Positions 9,091 to 16,101 of a stretch of DNA of 64,000 nucleotides are shown piece after piece (position 1 is the first letter of the stretch; each line of letters opens with the position of its first letter). The notes under the pieces were generated by a model that saw only the letters and a list, made by a program, of their open reading frames with translations, was not told the origin of the DNA and did not search any database. Both the position numbers and the translations under genes were made by a program. The stretch covers positions 118,525 through 182,524 of the forward strand of contig JAFRGD010000022.1 of assembly GCA_017433975.1 (NCBI GenBank). The letters are read 5' to 3'. This stretch comes from Mogibacterium sp. Its GTDB lineage: Bacteria; Bacillota; Clostridia; Peptostreptococcales; Anaerovoracaceae.

Positions 9091-10317
9091 TTAGTACTGC
9101 TCATCCAGGAGTTTGATGCCGTCGATTCTCAGATCGAAGTAAGGAGCCGATCTGAATTCGGATTCGTGGAAGTAGCCGTCCAGGACAACCTCGGTGTCAC
9201 CTGTGTAAGCCGCATCGGTGTCGACGTCCGCCATGTAGGTGGTGAGTGGCTCACCGCCGACGGTGATGGTGGAAGCGTCGAATACGCGGATGGAGCCGTC
9301 CTCGAGACCCGCCTGAACCTCAGCCATCTTTTCGGCCGTGCCAGGAGCCGCCGCCTTGTCGTTGACCTCGGTCAGCTGGACAGAGCCGGTCGCGAGAGTA
9401 CCGGTCCAGTCGGTATCGATGTCCGCGCCGTCTCTGGTCTGGTTGATTGCGTACTCATAGTACGGCGACCAGTTGATTCTGGACGAGACGATGAAGGTGT
9501 TCGGGCAGGCGGAAATGGTGCTGCCGTTGTAGGAGACGTCCGGAACGCCGGCTTCCTCGCAGGCGGTCGGAGCGCCCATCGAGTCCGCGTGCTGGCTGAT
9601 GAGAACGCAGCCGTTCTGGATCAGCTTGGTCGCGCCTTCCTTTTCAGCGGTCTGGTCATACCAGGAACCGGTGAAGGTGACTTCCATCGTGACGGTCGGG
9701 CAAACCGAGCGAGCGCCGAGGAAGAACGAAGTGTAGCCGGAGATTACCTCTGCATAAGTGTAAGCGCCGACGTAACCCATCTTGGCCTGCTCCGGTGTGA
9801 TCTGGCCGCTCTCGATCATCTCGTTGAGCTTCATTCCGGCAGCAACGCCAGCCAGATAGCGGCCCTCATAGATCGACGCGAACGCGTTGTGGTAGTTCGG
9901 GAGATTCTCCGTGTGCGCCTTGGTTCCGGTCGCGTGGCAGAACTGGACATCCGGGAAGTCCTTGGCCGCCTGGATCATGTAGTCCTCATGGCCGAACGAA
10001 TCCGCGAAGATGACATCGCAGCCCGCGTCTGCCATTTCGGCTGCCGCGTCGTAGCACTCCTGGCCCTCAGGAATGTTAACCTTGATCATATAGTGATCTT
10101 CGTCGATGCCGAGCGTCTGCATGGAATCCTTGAACCCGTTGATGAAGTTGAGGTCGTAGGTCGAGTTCTCGTCGTGGAGACAGATCAGACCAACCTTGAA
10201 ATCATCGTCGGCGCTCTCTCCGCCTTCGCCGCCGTCATCCTTGCTGCCGCAAGCCGCCAGCGTCAGCATTGCGATCATTGCCATGATCAGTAAGATTGCC
10301 AAACTTTTCTTTTTCAT
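9091..10317 (-). CDS. bmpA: BMP-family ABC transporter substrate-binding lipoprotein
   Basis: 408 residues. Signal peptide followed by the lipobox LTLAACGS, so it should be a lipid-anchored surface receptor. The BMP/Med/PnrA family pattern is visible: KVGLICLHDENSTYDLNFINGFKDS near the N-terminus (split as KVGLICLHDENST and YDLNFINGFKDS), then CDVIFADSFGHEDYM, KMGYVGAYTYAEVISGYTSF and ISQHADSMGAP. Relatives bind purine nucleosides. It lies directly after xpt in the riboswitch-led transcript and before the ATPase and permeases, which supports a purine ligand. GGAGG precedes the ATG. Confidence 0.9.
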   Translation of the reverse strand: MKKKSLAILLIMAMIAMLTLAACGSKDDGGEGGESADDDFKVGLICLHDENSTYDLNFINGFKDSMQTLGIDEDHYMIKVNIPEGQECYDAAAEMADAGCDVIFADSFGHEDYMIQAAKDFPDVQFCHATGTKAHTENLPNYHNAFASIYEGRYLAGVAAGMKLNEMIESGQITPEQAKMGYVGAYTYAEVISGYTSFFLGARSVCPTVTMEVTFTGSWYDQTAEKEGATKLIQNGCVLISQHADSMGAPTACEEAGVPDVSYNGSTISACPNTFIVSSRINWSPYYEYAINQTRDGADIDTDWTGTLATGSVQLTEVNDKAAAPGTAEKMAEVQAGLEDGSIRVFDASTITVGGEPLTTYMADVDTDAAYTGDTEVVLDGYFHESEFRSAPYFDLRIDGIKLLDEQY

Positions 10318-10436
10318 CTTTTTCGTTTCCTCCGTTTTAGAAATGTTTGATGAGAGTGATAAAGAAATCTATTGCTACGATGCTTCAGCACCATAACGAA
10401 CTGTGTTGTCCCCCGCCGTGCGGGCCGACGGCCGGC

Positions 10437-11012
10437 CTACAGCTGGCAGAAGCGGATTTCGTGCTCGTCCATCGACTCGATGCACGCGAGCGGCTCGACG
10501 CGGACGCCCGCGTCGCGCAGAGCGTCGCCGCCGCCCTGGTATTTCTTTTCAATCGCGACGACGGCGCCGGCGAGCTCTGCATGCGCCTGCGCGACCAGTT
10601 CCACCAGGCCCTTGAGCGCATTGCCGCTCGCGAGGAAGTCGTCCACCAGCAGGACCTTGTCCGTCTGCAGCAGGTAGTCCCGGCTCACGACCGCGTTGTA
10701 ATCCGTCCCGTGCGTGAAGGAATGTACCTTTGTGGAATAGACTTCGCCGTCCACGTTGCTCGATTTATGCTTCTTTGCAAAGACGACCGGAACGCCCATG
10801 ACCATGCCGGCCGCGATCGCAAGCGCGATGCCGCTCGACTCGATCGTCAGGATCTTGGTGATCCCTTCGTCTGAGAACATCTTGGCGATCTCGTCCGCAA
10901 CCGACTTGAGAAAGTCCGTGTCAATCTGCTGGTTGAGGAAGTTTCCTACTTTTAATATGTCCCCGCTCAGGACTTTGCCCTCGCTCAGGATCTTGAGTTC
11001 CATCTGCCGCAT
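10437..11012 (-). CDS. xpt: Xanthine phosphoribosyltransferase
   Basis: 191 residues, the usual length. It joins xanthine (and guanine) to PRPP to give XMP/GMP in purine salvage. VLLVDDFLASGNALKGLVEL near residues 124-143 is the PRPP-binding motif, and FAKKHKSS with EVYSTKVHSFT are typical of Xpt. The ATG at 11012 is chosen because GAGGAG lies seven bases upstream; the longer open frame only runs back through the riboswitch terminator. A guanine riboswitch and terminator lie immediately upstream. The gene heads an apparent operon with the BmpA-type importer. Confidence 0.92.
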   Translation of the reverse strand: MRQMELKILSEGKVLSGDILKVGNFLNQQIDTDFLKSVADEIAKMFSDEGITKILTIESSGIALAIAAGMVMGVPVVFAKKHKSSNVDGEVYSTKVHSFTHGTDYNAVVSRDYLLQTDKVLLVDDFLASGNALKGLVELVAQAHAELAGAVVAIEKKYQGGGDALRDAGVRVEPLACIESMDEHEIRFCQL

Positions 11013-11040
11013 GTCGTTCTCCTCGCCGCCGTCATTCTCC

Positions 11041-11085
11041 AAAAAATAAAATCTGCCACTTTCAAAAACACTTATCCCGTGGCAG
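11041..11085 (-). terminator. Riboswitch-controlled terminator upstream of xpt
   Basis: On the minus strand CTGCCAC (11085-11079) pairs with GTGGCAG (11059-11053), followed by ATTTTATTTTTT. It sits between the purine aptamer and the xpt ribosome-binding site, the standard position for the expression platform. Ligand binding should favour this stem and stop transcription. Confidence 0.8.
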
Positions 11086-11098
11086 TTCATCTCTCTTT

Positions 11099-11166
11099 CT
11101 GATAGTCACAACTATAACGGCGCTGTGGTAGAGACCTCCGGGCCATTCATCCGGAGTTATATCGGA
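11099..11166 (-). ncRNA. Purine (guanine-class) riboswitch aptamer
   Basis: The minus strand shows the purine aptamer layout: P1 strand CGATATAACTCC, loop 2 GATGAATGG between complementary CCGG arms, the junction GTCTCTACC, loop 3 CCGTTATA, and the closing GTGACTATCAG. The core GACTAT has C at the ligand-pairing position (C74 in the standard numbering), which specifies guanine, hypoxanthine or xanthine instead of adenine. It precedes xpt, the classical target, with a terminator between. Confidence 0.9.
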
Positions 11167-11238
11167 AAAGTGTCGATCCCATATCTGATCATCGTCCGCG
11201 CCGCGGCCAGGTCCCGCGCCGTCAGCGAATACATAGAG

Positions 11239-11267
11239 AGTTTATATTAGATTGTTTAAAAAGTCAA
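11239..11267 (-). promoter_or_regulatory. Promoter of the riboswitch-xpt-nucleoside transporter operon
   Basis: TTGACT (11267-11262), 17-base spacer, TAAACT (11244-11239) on the minus strand, about 70 bases before the aptamer. The rest of 11167-11399 shows no gene. The YlmH gene upstream ends at 11400 without a clear terminator. Confidence 0.5.
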
Positions 11268-11399
11268 TCTTTGCGTCTGTAAAAGTACAAAAAATATCAA
11301 TATATTGACAAATAATATTTTATCCAACACTATATCTTGTGGTTATCCCGATGAGGAGACACAAGCGGCGACTTCCCGGTCCAAGCCGCAAACCGCCTG

Positions 11400-12269
11400 T
11401 TACTTATATTTCAAGACCGTGATGACGGTCTTTCCTTTTTTTGTCGTCCCGTCTTCGGACTTGAGCAGCACCTTGCCCTTCCCGCGCAGGACGACGGTGC
11501 TTCCCGGCTCGACGCGTTTGTCGGCCTTGGTCGCTTCGTAATGGTCCAGGGACACCAGTCCGCGGCTGATCGCGGCGGCCGCATCCGCCCGGGACACGCC
11601 GAAGGCCGCGGAGACCAGGTTATCCAGCCGCAGCGACGACACCGTGCACCGCACCTCCTCCGTCCGCTGCTCCGGGATGATGAGCTCCGAAACGCTGATC
11701 GCCTCCAGCTTGAGATTGGCCCGCCCCGCCTTGGAATACTGCGAAAGCAGAAACTCCGTCATCTCCGGTTTGATGACGATGTCCGCGCCGTCGCTTCGGA
11801 CCAGGATGTCACCGATCACGCTCCGCTCGAGCCCGAGTCCCAGCACAGACCCGAGGTAGTCCCGGTGCGTGAGGAGCCGCGCGCCTGCCCCACCCGGCAG
11901 GCTGACCCTCACTGCTGCAAGCCAGTCGTCCAGCGACAGCACGGCCTCCGCCGTCTCCGCAAGGTCGCGGGGCGCCGCAACCAGAATCCGCCGGTCCGCG
12001 CCGGGATACCCACCGTAAAGAACCAGCGTCACGTCACCGGTTGTGAACACACCTTCGGCAATCTGCCATGGCTGCCCGGAGGCTCCTCCCGGACTCCTCG
12101 CCGGGACCGGCCGGGCGACCGCGCGCACCAGCGTCTGTTCGTGCACGTCAAGAAAGCCGGTCGCGACCGCATAATAGCCGTTCTGCGCCTGCCGGATCTT
12201 ATCCTCGATTCGCGCTATGACGATTTTGTCGTTCTCCATTTTATGTCTATCCGCTTTCATAAAAGGCAT
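11400..12269 (-). CDS. ylmH: YlmH-family RNA-binding protein with C-terminal S4 domain
   Basis: Up to 289 residues. YlmH proteins are cytoplasmic S4-domain RNA-binding proteins, linked to ribosome rescue and to cell-division clusters. The central LTHRDYLGSVLGLGLERSVIGDI (split: LTHRDYLGSVLG, LGLERSVIGDI) is diagnostic. The last ~80 residues are the S4 fold (SSLRLDNLVSAAFGVSRADA, then VSLDHYEATKADKRVEPGS). The start is uncertain: in-frame ATGs occur at 12269, 12260 and 12239, and none has a good Shine-Dalgarno site. The stop is followed by the riboswitch leader of xpt. It stands alone here, without the usual sepF/ylmG neighbours. Confidence 0.8.
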   Translation of the reverse strand: MPFMKADRHKMENDKIVIARIEDKIRQAQNGYYAVATGFLDVHEQTLVRAVARPVPARSPGGASGQPWQIAEGVFTTGDVTLVLYGGYPGADRRILVAAPRDLAETAEAVLSLDDWLAAVRVSLPGGAGARLLTHRDYLGSVLGLGLERSVIGDILVRSDGADIVIKPEMTEFLLSQYSKAGRANLKLEAISVSELIIPEQRTEEVRCTVSSLRLDNLVSAAFGVSRADAAAAISRGLVSLDHYEATKADKRVEPGSTVVLRGKGKVLLKSEDGTTKKGKTVITVLKYK

Positions 12270-12420
12270 TTATAAAACATCGTTATTCTTTGCCTCTGCA
12301 TGATGTCTGCTGTTCAACTTGAAGTCTATCACAGCTATACCGCGTTTTACAACTCGTCGACAGGGCCTTATAGCGCACTTCCCGACGCAAGTACTCCGTC
12401 AAACCCGATTCGTGAGCCGC

Positions 12421-12679
12421 CACACCACTTTTTTTCCCTAAGAGCTCAATTCAGTGCTCCAGGCAAAAATGTTGCCGTTTATTTGACTTGAATAAGTCCT
12501 TGACTCATCGGTTTGCCTATTTTTGACGTTCGATTTGCCTGGTCCAGAGCTTTTGTGAACTGCTTTTCACACGAATTTGTTCAGTTGCACCGTTCTTAGC
12601 ACCGTCTTCACTTTAGTGTGCTAAAGTATTTTTTGCCTAAAAGGCCATATGACGTTCTACGGCAAAAAATAACGGTGTG
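12421..12679 (-). repeat. Terminal-inverted-repeat element, copy A (259 bp; matches copy B at 37822-38060 in inverted orientation)
   Basis: Read on the minus strand it begins CACACC and ends GTGGTGTG, giving ~14-base imperfect terminal inverted repeats. Inside are a hairpin (TATTTTTTGCC / GGCAAAAAATA, ~23-base loop), a second hairpin CTTTAG-caca-CTAAAG, and near the far end GGCAA-cattt-TTGCC. The same blocks occur in the same order in copy B; the best block (plus 12609-12642) is nearly identical. It starts six bases after the stop of the nuclease-like pseudogene. It may be a MITE-like mobile element, a structured RNA, or both. No open frame fits. The flanking stretch 12270-12420 shows nothing else. 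Confidence 0.7.
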
Positions 12680-12686
12680 CGTTCTT

Positions 12687-13543
12687 TCAAACGAGCGAAA
12701 ACAGCTCATCAGACAGCGGTTGAAATCGTAAATCGACATTCACATTCATCGGCGAATTGATCCACAGTTTTAATTGTTGTTCAATATCATAAGCATTAAT
12801 CGTCCCATCGTAATCAAACGTAAAAATAACATCGTATCCCGGGATCATCCCTGCCTCTATGTAATCCTTTATCTTTTTCGCATTCCGTGCCCGGTAACTT
12901 GCGTTGTTCATCATTCCGAAATGCTCATGATAAGCACGTTTCTCACCGTTGGGAGATGTAATTTTGAAATCCGGATACACCCAGATTCCATTGATGCAAG
13001 CTGCCCCTTCATACACAAAACGGATTCCAAGTTTTTAAACAGCATAATGTTAATACCTTCGGATTTTGACCGGACAAGATTCCCGTCATCGGTAATCTGA
13101 TTTCGCTTGTCTTCATATAACCCGTTCGGGGTCGCATATTCGTTCTCGACCGCGCTCATATCCGGTATTCCGGCAAGCTCAAACATGGACGGGTCGAAGT
13201 TCCGATATGCCTTGGGGAGCTCATTGCGAATCACGTTGGGATTAATCGATCTGTAGCCGGACTCCACTTTGGAGAGAAGCGCGAGATTCTCATCAATCCG
13301 GCGAAGTGTTTCCAGAAGATAGTGCCGTTTTATGATGCTTTTTACATGAGCGTCTTCCGCACCGACGTATTTCTCTTCTCCATCTGAAACTATCGTATAG
13401 TATCGGCGGCTTTTGTACTCCCTAACGCGTAGCCATTCTCCTTTGCAGTGTGCAGTGTTTTTTAATTCGCTTTTGTACAAACGCTTCACCGTCAGGTGAT
13501 ATTCAATGTCTTTTAAAACGCTTTTATAACTGGTGAAATACAT
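12687..13543 (-). pseudogene. PD-(D/E)XK nuclease-like protein, broken by a one-base frameshift
   Basis: Two overlapping frames encode one protein. The first runs from an ATG at 13543 (GGAGG four bases upstream; an in-frame ATG at 13588 is also possible) to about residue INIMLFKNL. The second continues RFVYEGAACINGIWVYPDFK to the stop at 12687. Adding a single G at about 13029-13032 (TTGGAATCC to TTGGGAATCC) joins them as KNLGIRFVYEG, the form expected in relatives. C-terminal motifs RSKSE, YPDF and YHEHFGMMN resemble the acidic core of a PD-(D/E)XK fold; such proteins are common in clostridia with no known function. TATAAT lies upstream (13600-13595). The repeat element A begins directly after the stop. 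A sequencing error or programmed shift is possible. Confidence 0.65.
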
Positions 13544-13786
13544 GAAACCTCCGGATCCGTTCCTTGGAGTGCCTTCTCCACTATTCATACCTGAATTATA
13601 TCTTAAATCCCTTCAAGGCCAAAATTTTCAACGGGTTGCTGTAGTTTAACGATAAACGCGGAAAGCACGAAAACCGCCAAACAGACAATATTTGAAAGTT
13701 CAAAATAAAGAACAATTCATTCATCAGATGTGGCTGATGACAATACCCGCTTCTCAGAAAAACCGGAACAAATGTTCTGAAACTTG

Positions 13787-13815
13787 TTGCCGCGCTGCGC
13801 GGTATCTGTTATGAT
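13787..13815 (+). promoter_or_regulatory. dinB promoter, positioned for a leaderless mRNA
   Basis: TTGCCG (13787-13792), 17-base spacer, TATGAT (13810-13815). The transcript should start about seven bases later, at the ATG at 13822, and no Shine-Dalgarno sequence is present before either candidate start. Confidence 0.55.
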
Positions 13816-15066
13816 ATGAGTATGGACAGAAAGATTCTGCATTGCGACATGAATAGCTTCTATTGTTCGGTGGAGCTGCTCGAGCACCCCGAGCTGAGGG
13901 GCAAGCCTGTAGCTGTCGCCGGTGACCCGGAGAACCGGCACGGTATTATATTGGCCAAGAGCGACGCCGCAAAGCGCCTCGGCGTCGTGACGGCCGAGAC
14001 GATCCAGTCCGCCCGCAAGAAGTGCCCGGACCTGATCCTGCTTTCACCCCACTATAATAAATATAGTGACTACAGCAAGCAAATCAACGCGATTTACCTG
14101 CGGTACACCAATCTCGTGGAGCCGTTCAGCGTGGACGAGTCATGGCTGGATGTGACCGCGAGCGAACGGCTGCTCGGCCCGGCGCGGCAGATTGCGGACG
14201 AGATCCGCGCGACCGTCAAGGCCGAGCTCGGTCTCACCCTGTCGGTCGGCGTGTCTTTCAATAAGACCTTTGCAAAGATGGGCTCAGAGTATAAGAAACC
14301 CGACGCGACGACCGAGATCACGCGCGAAAACTATAAGCAGCTGCTCTGGCCGCTCCCGGTCGGCGAGTTCTTTTTCATCGGCCGGGCGACCGCCGGGAGG
14401 CTGAACGAAGTCGGAATCCGTACGGTCGGCGAGCTCGCGCAGAGCGACCCGGACGCCCTGGTCAAGCTCTTCGGCGTCCAGGGTGCCGCCATGCACCGCG
14501 CGGTCAACGGGCTCGACGACGAGCCCGTCCGCCCGTGGGGCGACCGTGACGCCGCCAAATCCATCGGTCACGGCGTCACGTTCCCGCGCGACATCTGCGG
14601 CGCCGACGACGTCTCGCTCGCCCTCACCGAGATCTGCGATGAGGTCGGCGCCCGCCTGCGCCGGCACTCCATGAAGGCCTACGGCGTCAAAGTCGAGGTC
14701 ACCGAGCCGGACTTCCGGCGGCATTCCCGTCAGCGAAAGCTCCAGACCCCGATCACAACAGCGGCGGCCATCAAAAAAGAATCCCTGGCCCTCCTGAGAG
14801 AGCTGGGATTCCTCGATCGACCGATTCGTCTGCTCACCGTGACAGCCATCAACCTGCAGGAAGAGGCCGCCGCCGAGCAGCTTACCATATTTAATTATTC
14901 GTCAACTACCGCTTCCCCGTCGAATACCACCGTTTCTCCGGTGAATGACTCCGTCCGTGAAACCGGCAGGGACGTCGCCCTGGAGCGCACTCTGGATGAA
15001 ATCCGCCGCAAATTCGGCAAGAACTCCATCGGTTACGCCCGCAATCTGGACGACGATCTGCAATAA
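13816..15066 (+). CDS. dinB: DNA polymerase IV (Y-family translesion polymerase)
   Basis: 416 residues (414 from the second ATG at 13822). Y-family motifs: ILHCDMNSFYCSVE with a metal-binding Asp, the SVDESWLD motif with the catalytic Asp-Glu pair near 108-109, and LSVGVSFNKTFAKMGSEYKK. A helix-hairpin-helix region follows (VGIRTVGELA), then the little-finger domain. Near the C-terminus QLTIF fits the beta-clamp binding motif. It copies past lesions with low fidelity. It is transcribed alone, and the TATGAT box touches the first ATG, so translation may begin leaderless at 13822. The gene ends 23 bases from the convergent pfkA stop. Confidence 0.92.
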   Translation: MSMDRKILHCDMNSFYCSVELLEHPELRGKPVAVAGDPENRHGIILAKSDAAKRLGVVTAETIQSARKKCPDLILLSPHYNKYSDYSKQINAIYLRYTNLVEPFSVDESWLDVTASERLLGPARQIADEIRATVKAELGLTLSVGVSFNKTFAKMGSEYKKPDATTEITRENYKQLLWPLPVGEFFFIGRATAGRLNEVGIRTVGELAQSDPDALVKLFGVQGAAMHRAVNGLDDEPVRPWGDRDAAKSIGHGVTFPRDICGADDVSLALTEICDEVGARLRRHSMKAYGVKVEVTEPDFRRHSRQRKLQTPITTAAAIKKESLALLRELGFLDRPIRLLTVTAINLQEEAAAEQLTIFNYSSTTASPSNTTVSPVNDSVRETGRDVALERTLDEIRRKFGKNSIGYARNLDDDLQ

Positions 15067-15089
15067 CTGAATTCCTATGCCTGTCTCAA

Positions 15090-16055
15090 TTATTTCGCCA
15101 GGATTTTGATCGCCTCGTACATGTCAGCCTTGAACTCCGGCTGAACGTCGAGCGCTTCCGCGAGGTCAAAGCCGACGACCTCACCGCCGACCAGTCCGAT
15201 CGCCTTGTTGTAAATACCGTCGCAGAGGAGCTCGACCGCCTTGAGGCCGCACTCTGTCGCGAAGATTCTGTCTCTGAGGGACGGCGAGCCGCCGCGCTGC
15301 AGGTACGACAGTACGACCAGACGGACTTCCTGTCCGGTGCGGTTGCGGACGTATTCGACGACGTCCTGGGAGCTGACCGGATAACCCTCCGCACGGATGA
15401 TGATGCTGTGCTGCTTGCCGCTGTTCTTGCCCTCGATGATCTTTTGGCAGAGGTCCTTGAGGTTCTCCTCGCGTTCCGGAACCAGGACGAACTCCGCGCC
15501 GCCGGCCAGACCGGAATAAAGCGCGATGTCGCCGCAGTGGCGTCCCATGACCTCGATCAGGGTCGTTCTGTCATGCGCGCTGCTGGTATCGCGGACGCGG
15601 GTGATCGCGTCGAGCACCGTGTTGACAGCTGTATCAAAGCCGATCGTCATCTCGGTATAAGCCAGGTCGTTGTCGATCGTTCCCGGGATGCAGATGACCG
15701 GATAGTTGTGGTTGCGCGACAGGCGCAGCGTGCCCTGCATCGAGCCCTCGCCGCCGATGTTGACCAGTGCCTCAATTCCGAACGTCTCGAGGATCTGATG
15801 TGCTCTCGCGGTACCCTCGATAGTCTGGTATTCCTTGCAGCGTGCTGTCTTTAGAATCGTTCCGCCCCTCTGGAGGATGTCGCCGACGGACCGGCGGTCC
15901 ATCTTGTGCATATCCCCGTCGAGGAGCCCCTGAAAGCCTCTCTCAATTCCATAGACCTCGAGCCCCCGCTCGATTCCAAACCGCACGACCGCGCGAATGG
16001 CCGCGTTCATGCCCGGCGAGTCCCCGCCGCTTGTCATGACTGCAATTCTTCTCAT
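15090..16055 (-). CDS. pfkA: 6-phosphofructokinase (ATP type) with Glu at the usual Asp103
   Basis: 321 residues, the normal length for bacterial PfkA. It phosphorylates fructose 6-phosphate in glycolysis. MTSGGDSPGMNAAIR is the N-terminal nucleotide site, PGTIDNDL holds the catalytic Asp, and MGRHCGDIAL follows. The nucleotide-binding GGDGS motif reads GGEGS here (Glu103), a conservative change at a metal/phosphate-contact position. The next residue is Gly, which fits ATP instead of PPi use. The ATG at 16055 has AGGAGGAAAG upstream. It lies 46 bases after dnaE on the same strand, the classical Firmicute pairing. Confidence 0.92.
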   Translation of the reverse strand: MRRIAVMTSGGDSPGMNAAIRAVVRFGIERGLEVYGIERGFQGLLDGDMHKMDRRSVGDILQRGGTILKTARCKEYQTIEGTARAHQILETFGIEALVNIGGEGSMQGTLRLSRNHNYPVICIPGTIDNDLAYTEMTIGFDTAVNTVLDAITRVRDTSSAHDRTTLIEVMGRHCGDIALYSGLAGGAEFVLVPEREENLKDLCQKIIEGKNSGKQHSIIIRAEGYPVSSQDVVEYVRNRTGQEVRLVVLSYLQRGGSPSLRDRIFATECGLKAVELLCDGIYNKAIGLVGGEVVGFDLAEALDVQPEFKADMYEAIKILAK

Positions 16056-16101
16056 ATTTCTTTCCTCCTTATATGTAGATGTGAAATCCCCTGATCTCAC
16101 A

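Noticed and set aside
10385..10445. Terminator between xpt and bmpA
   Set aside because: Short GC-rich stems occur but no T-tract follows, so read-through is more likely.
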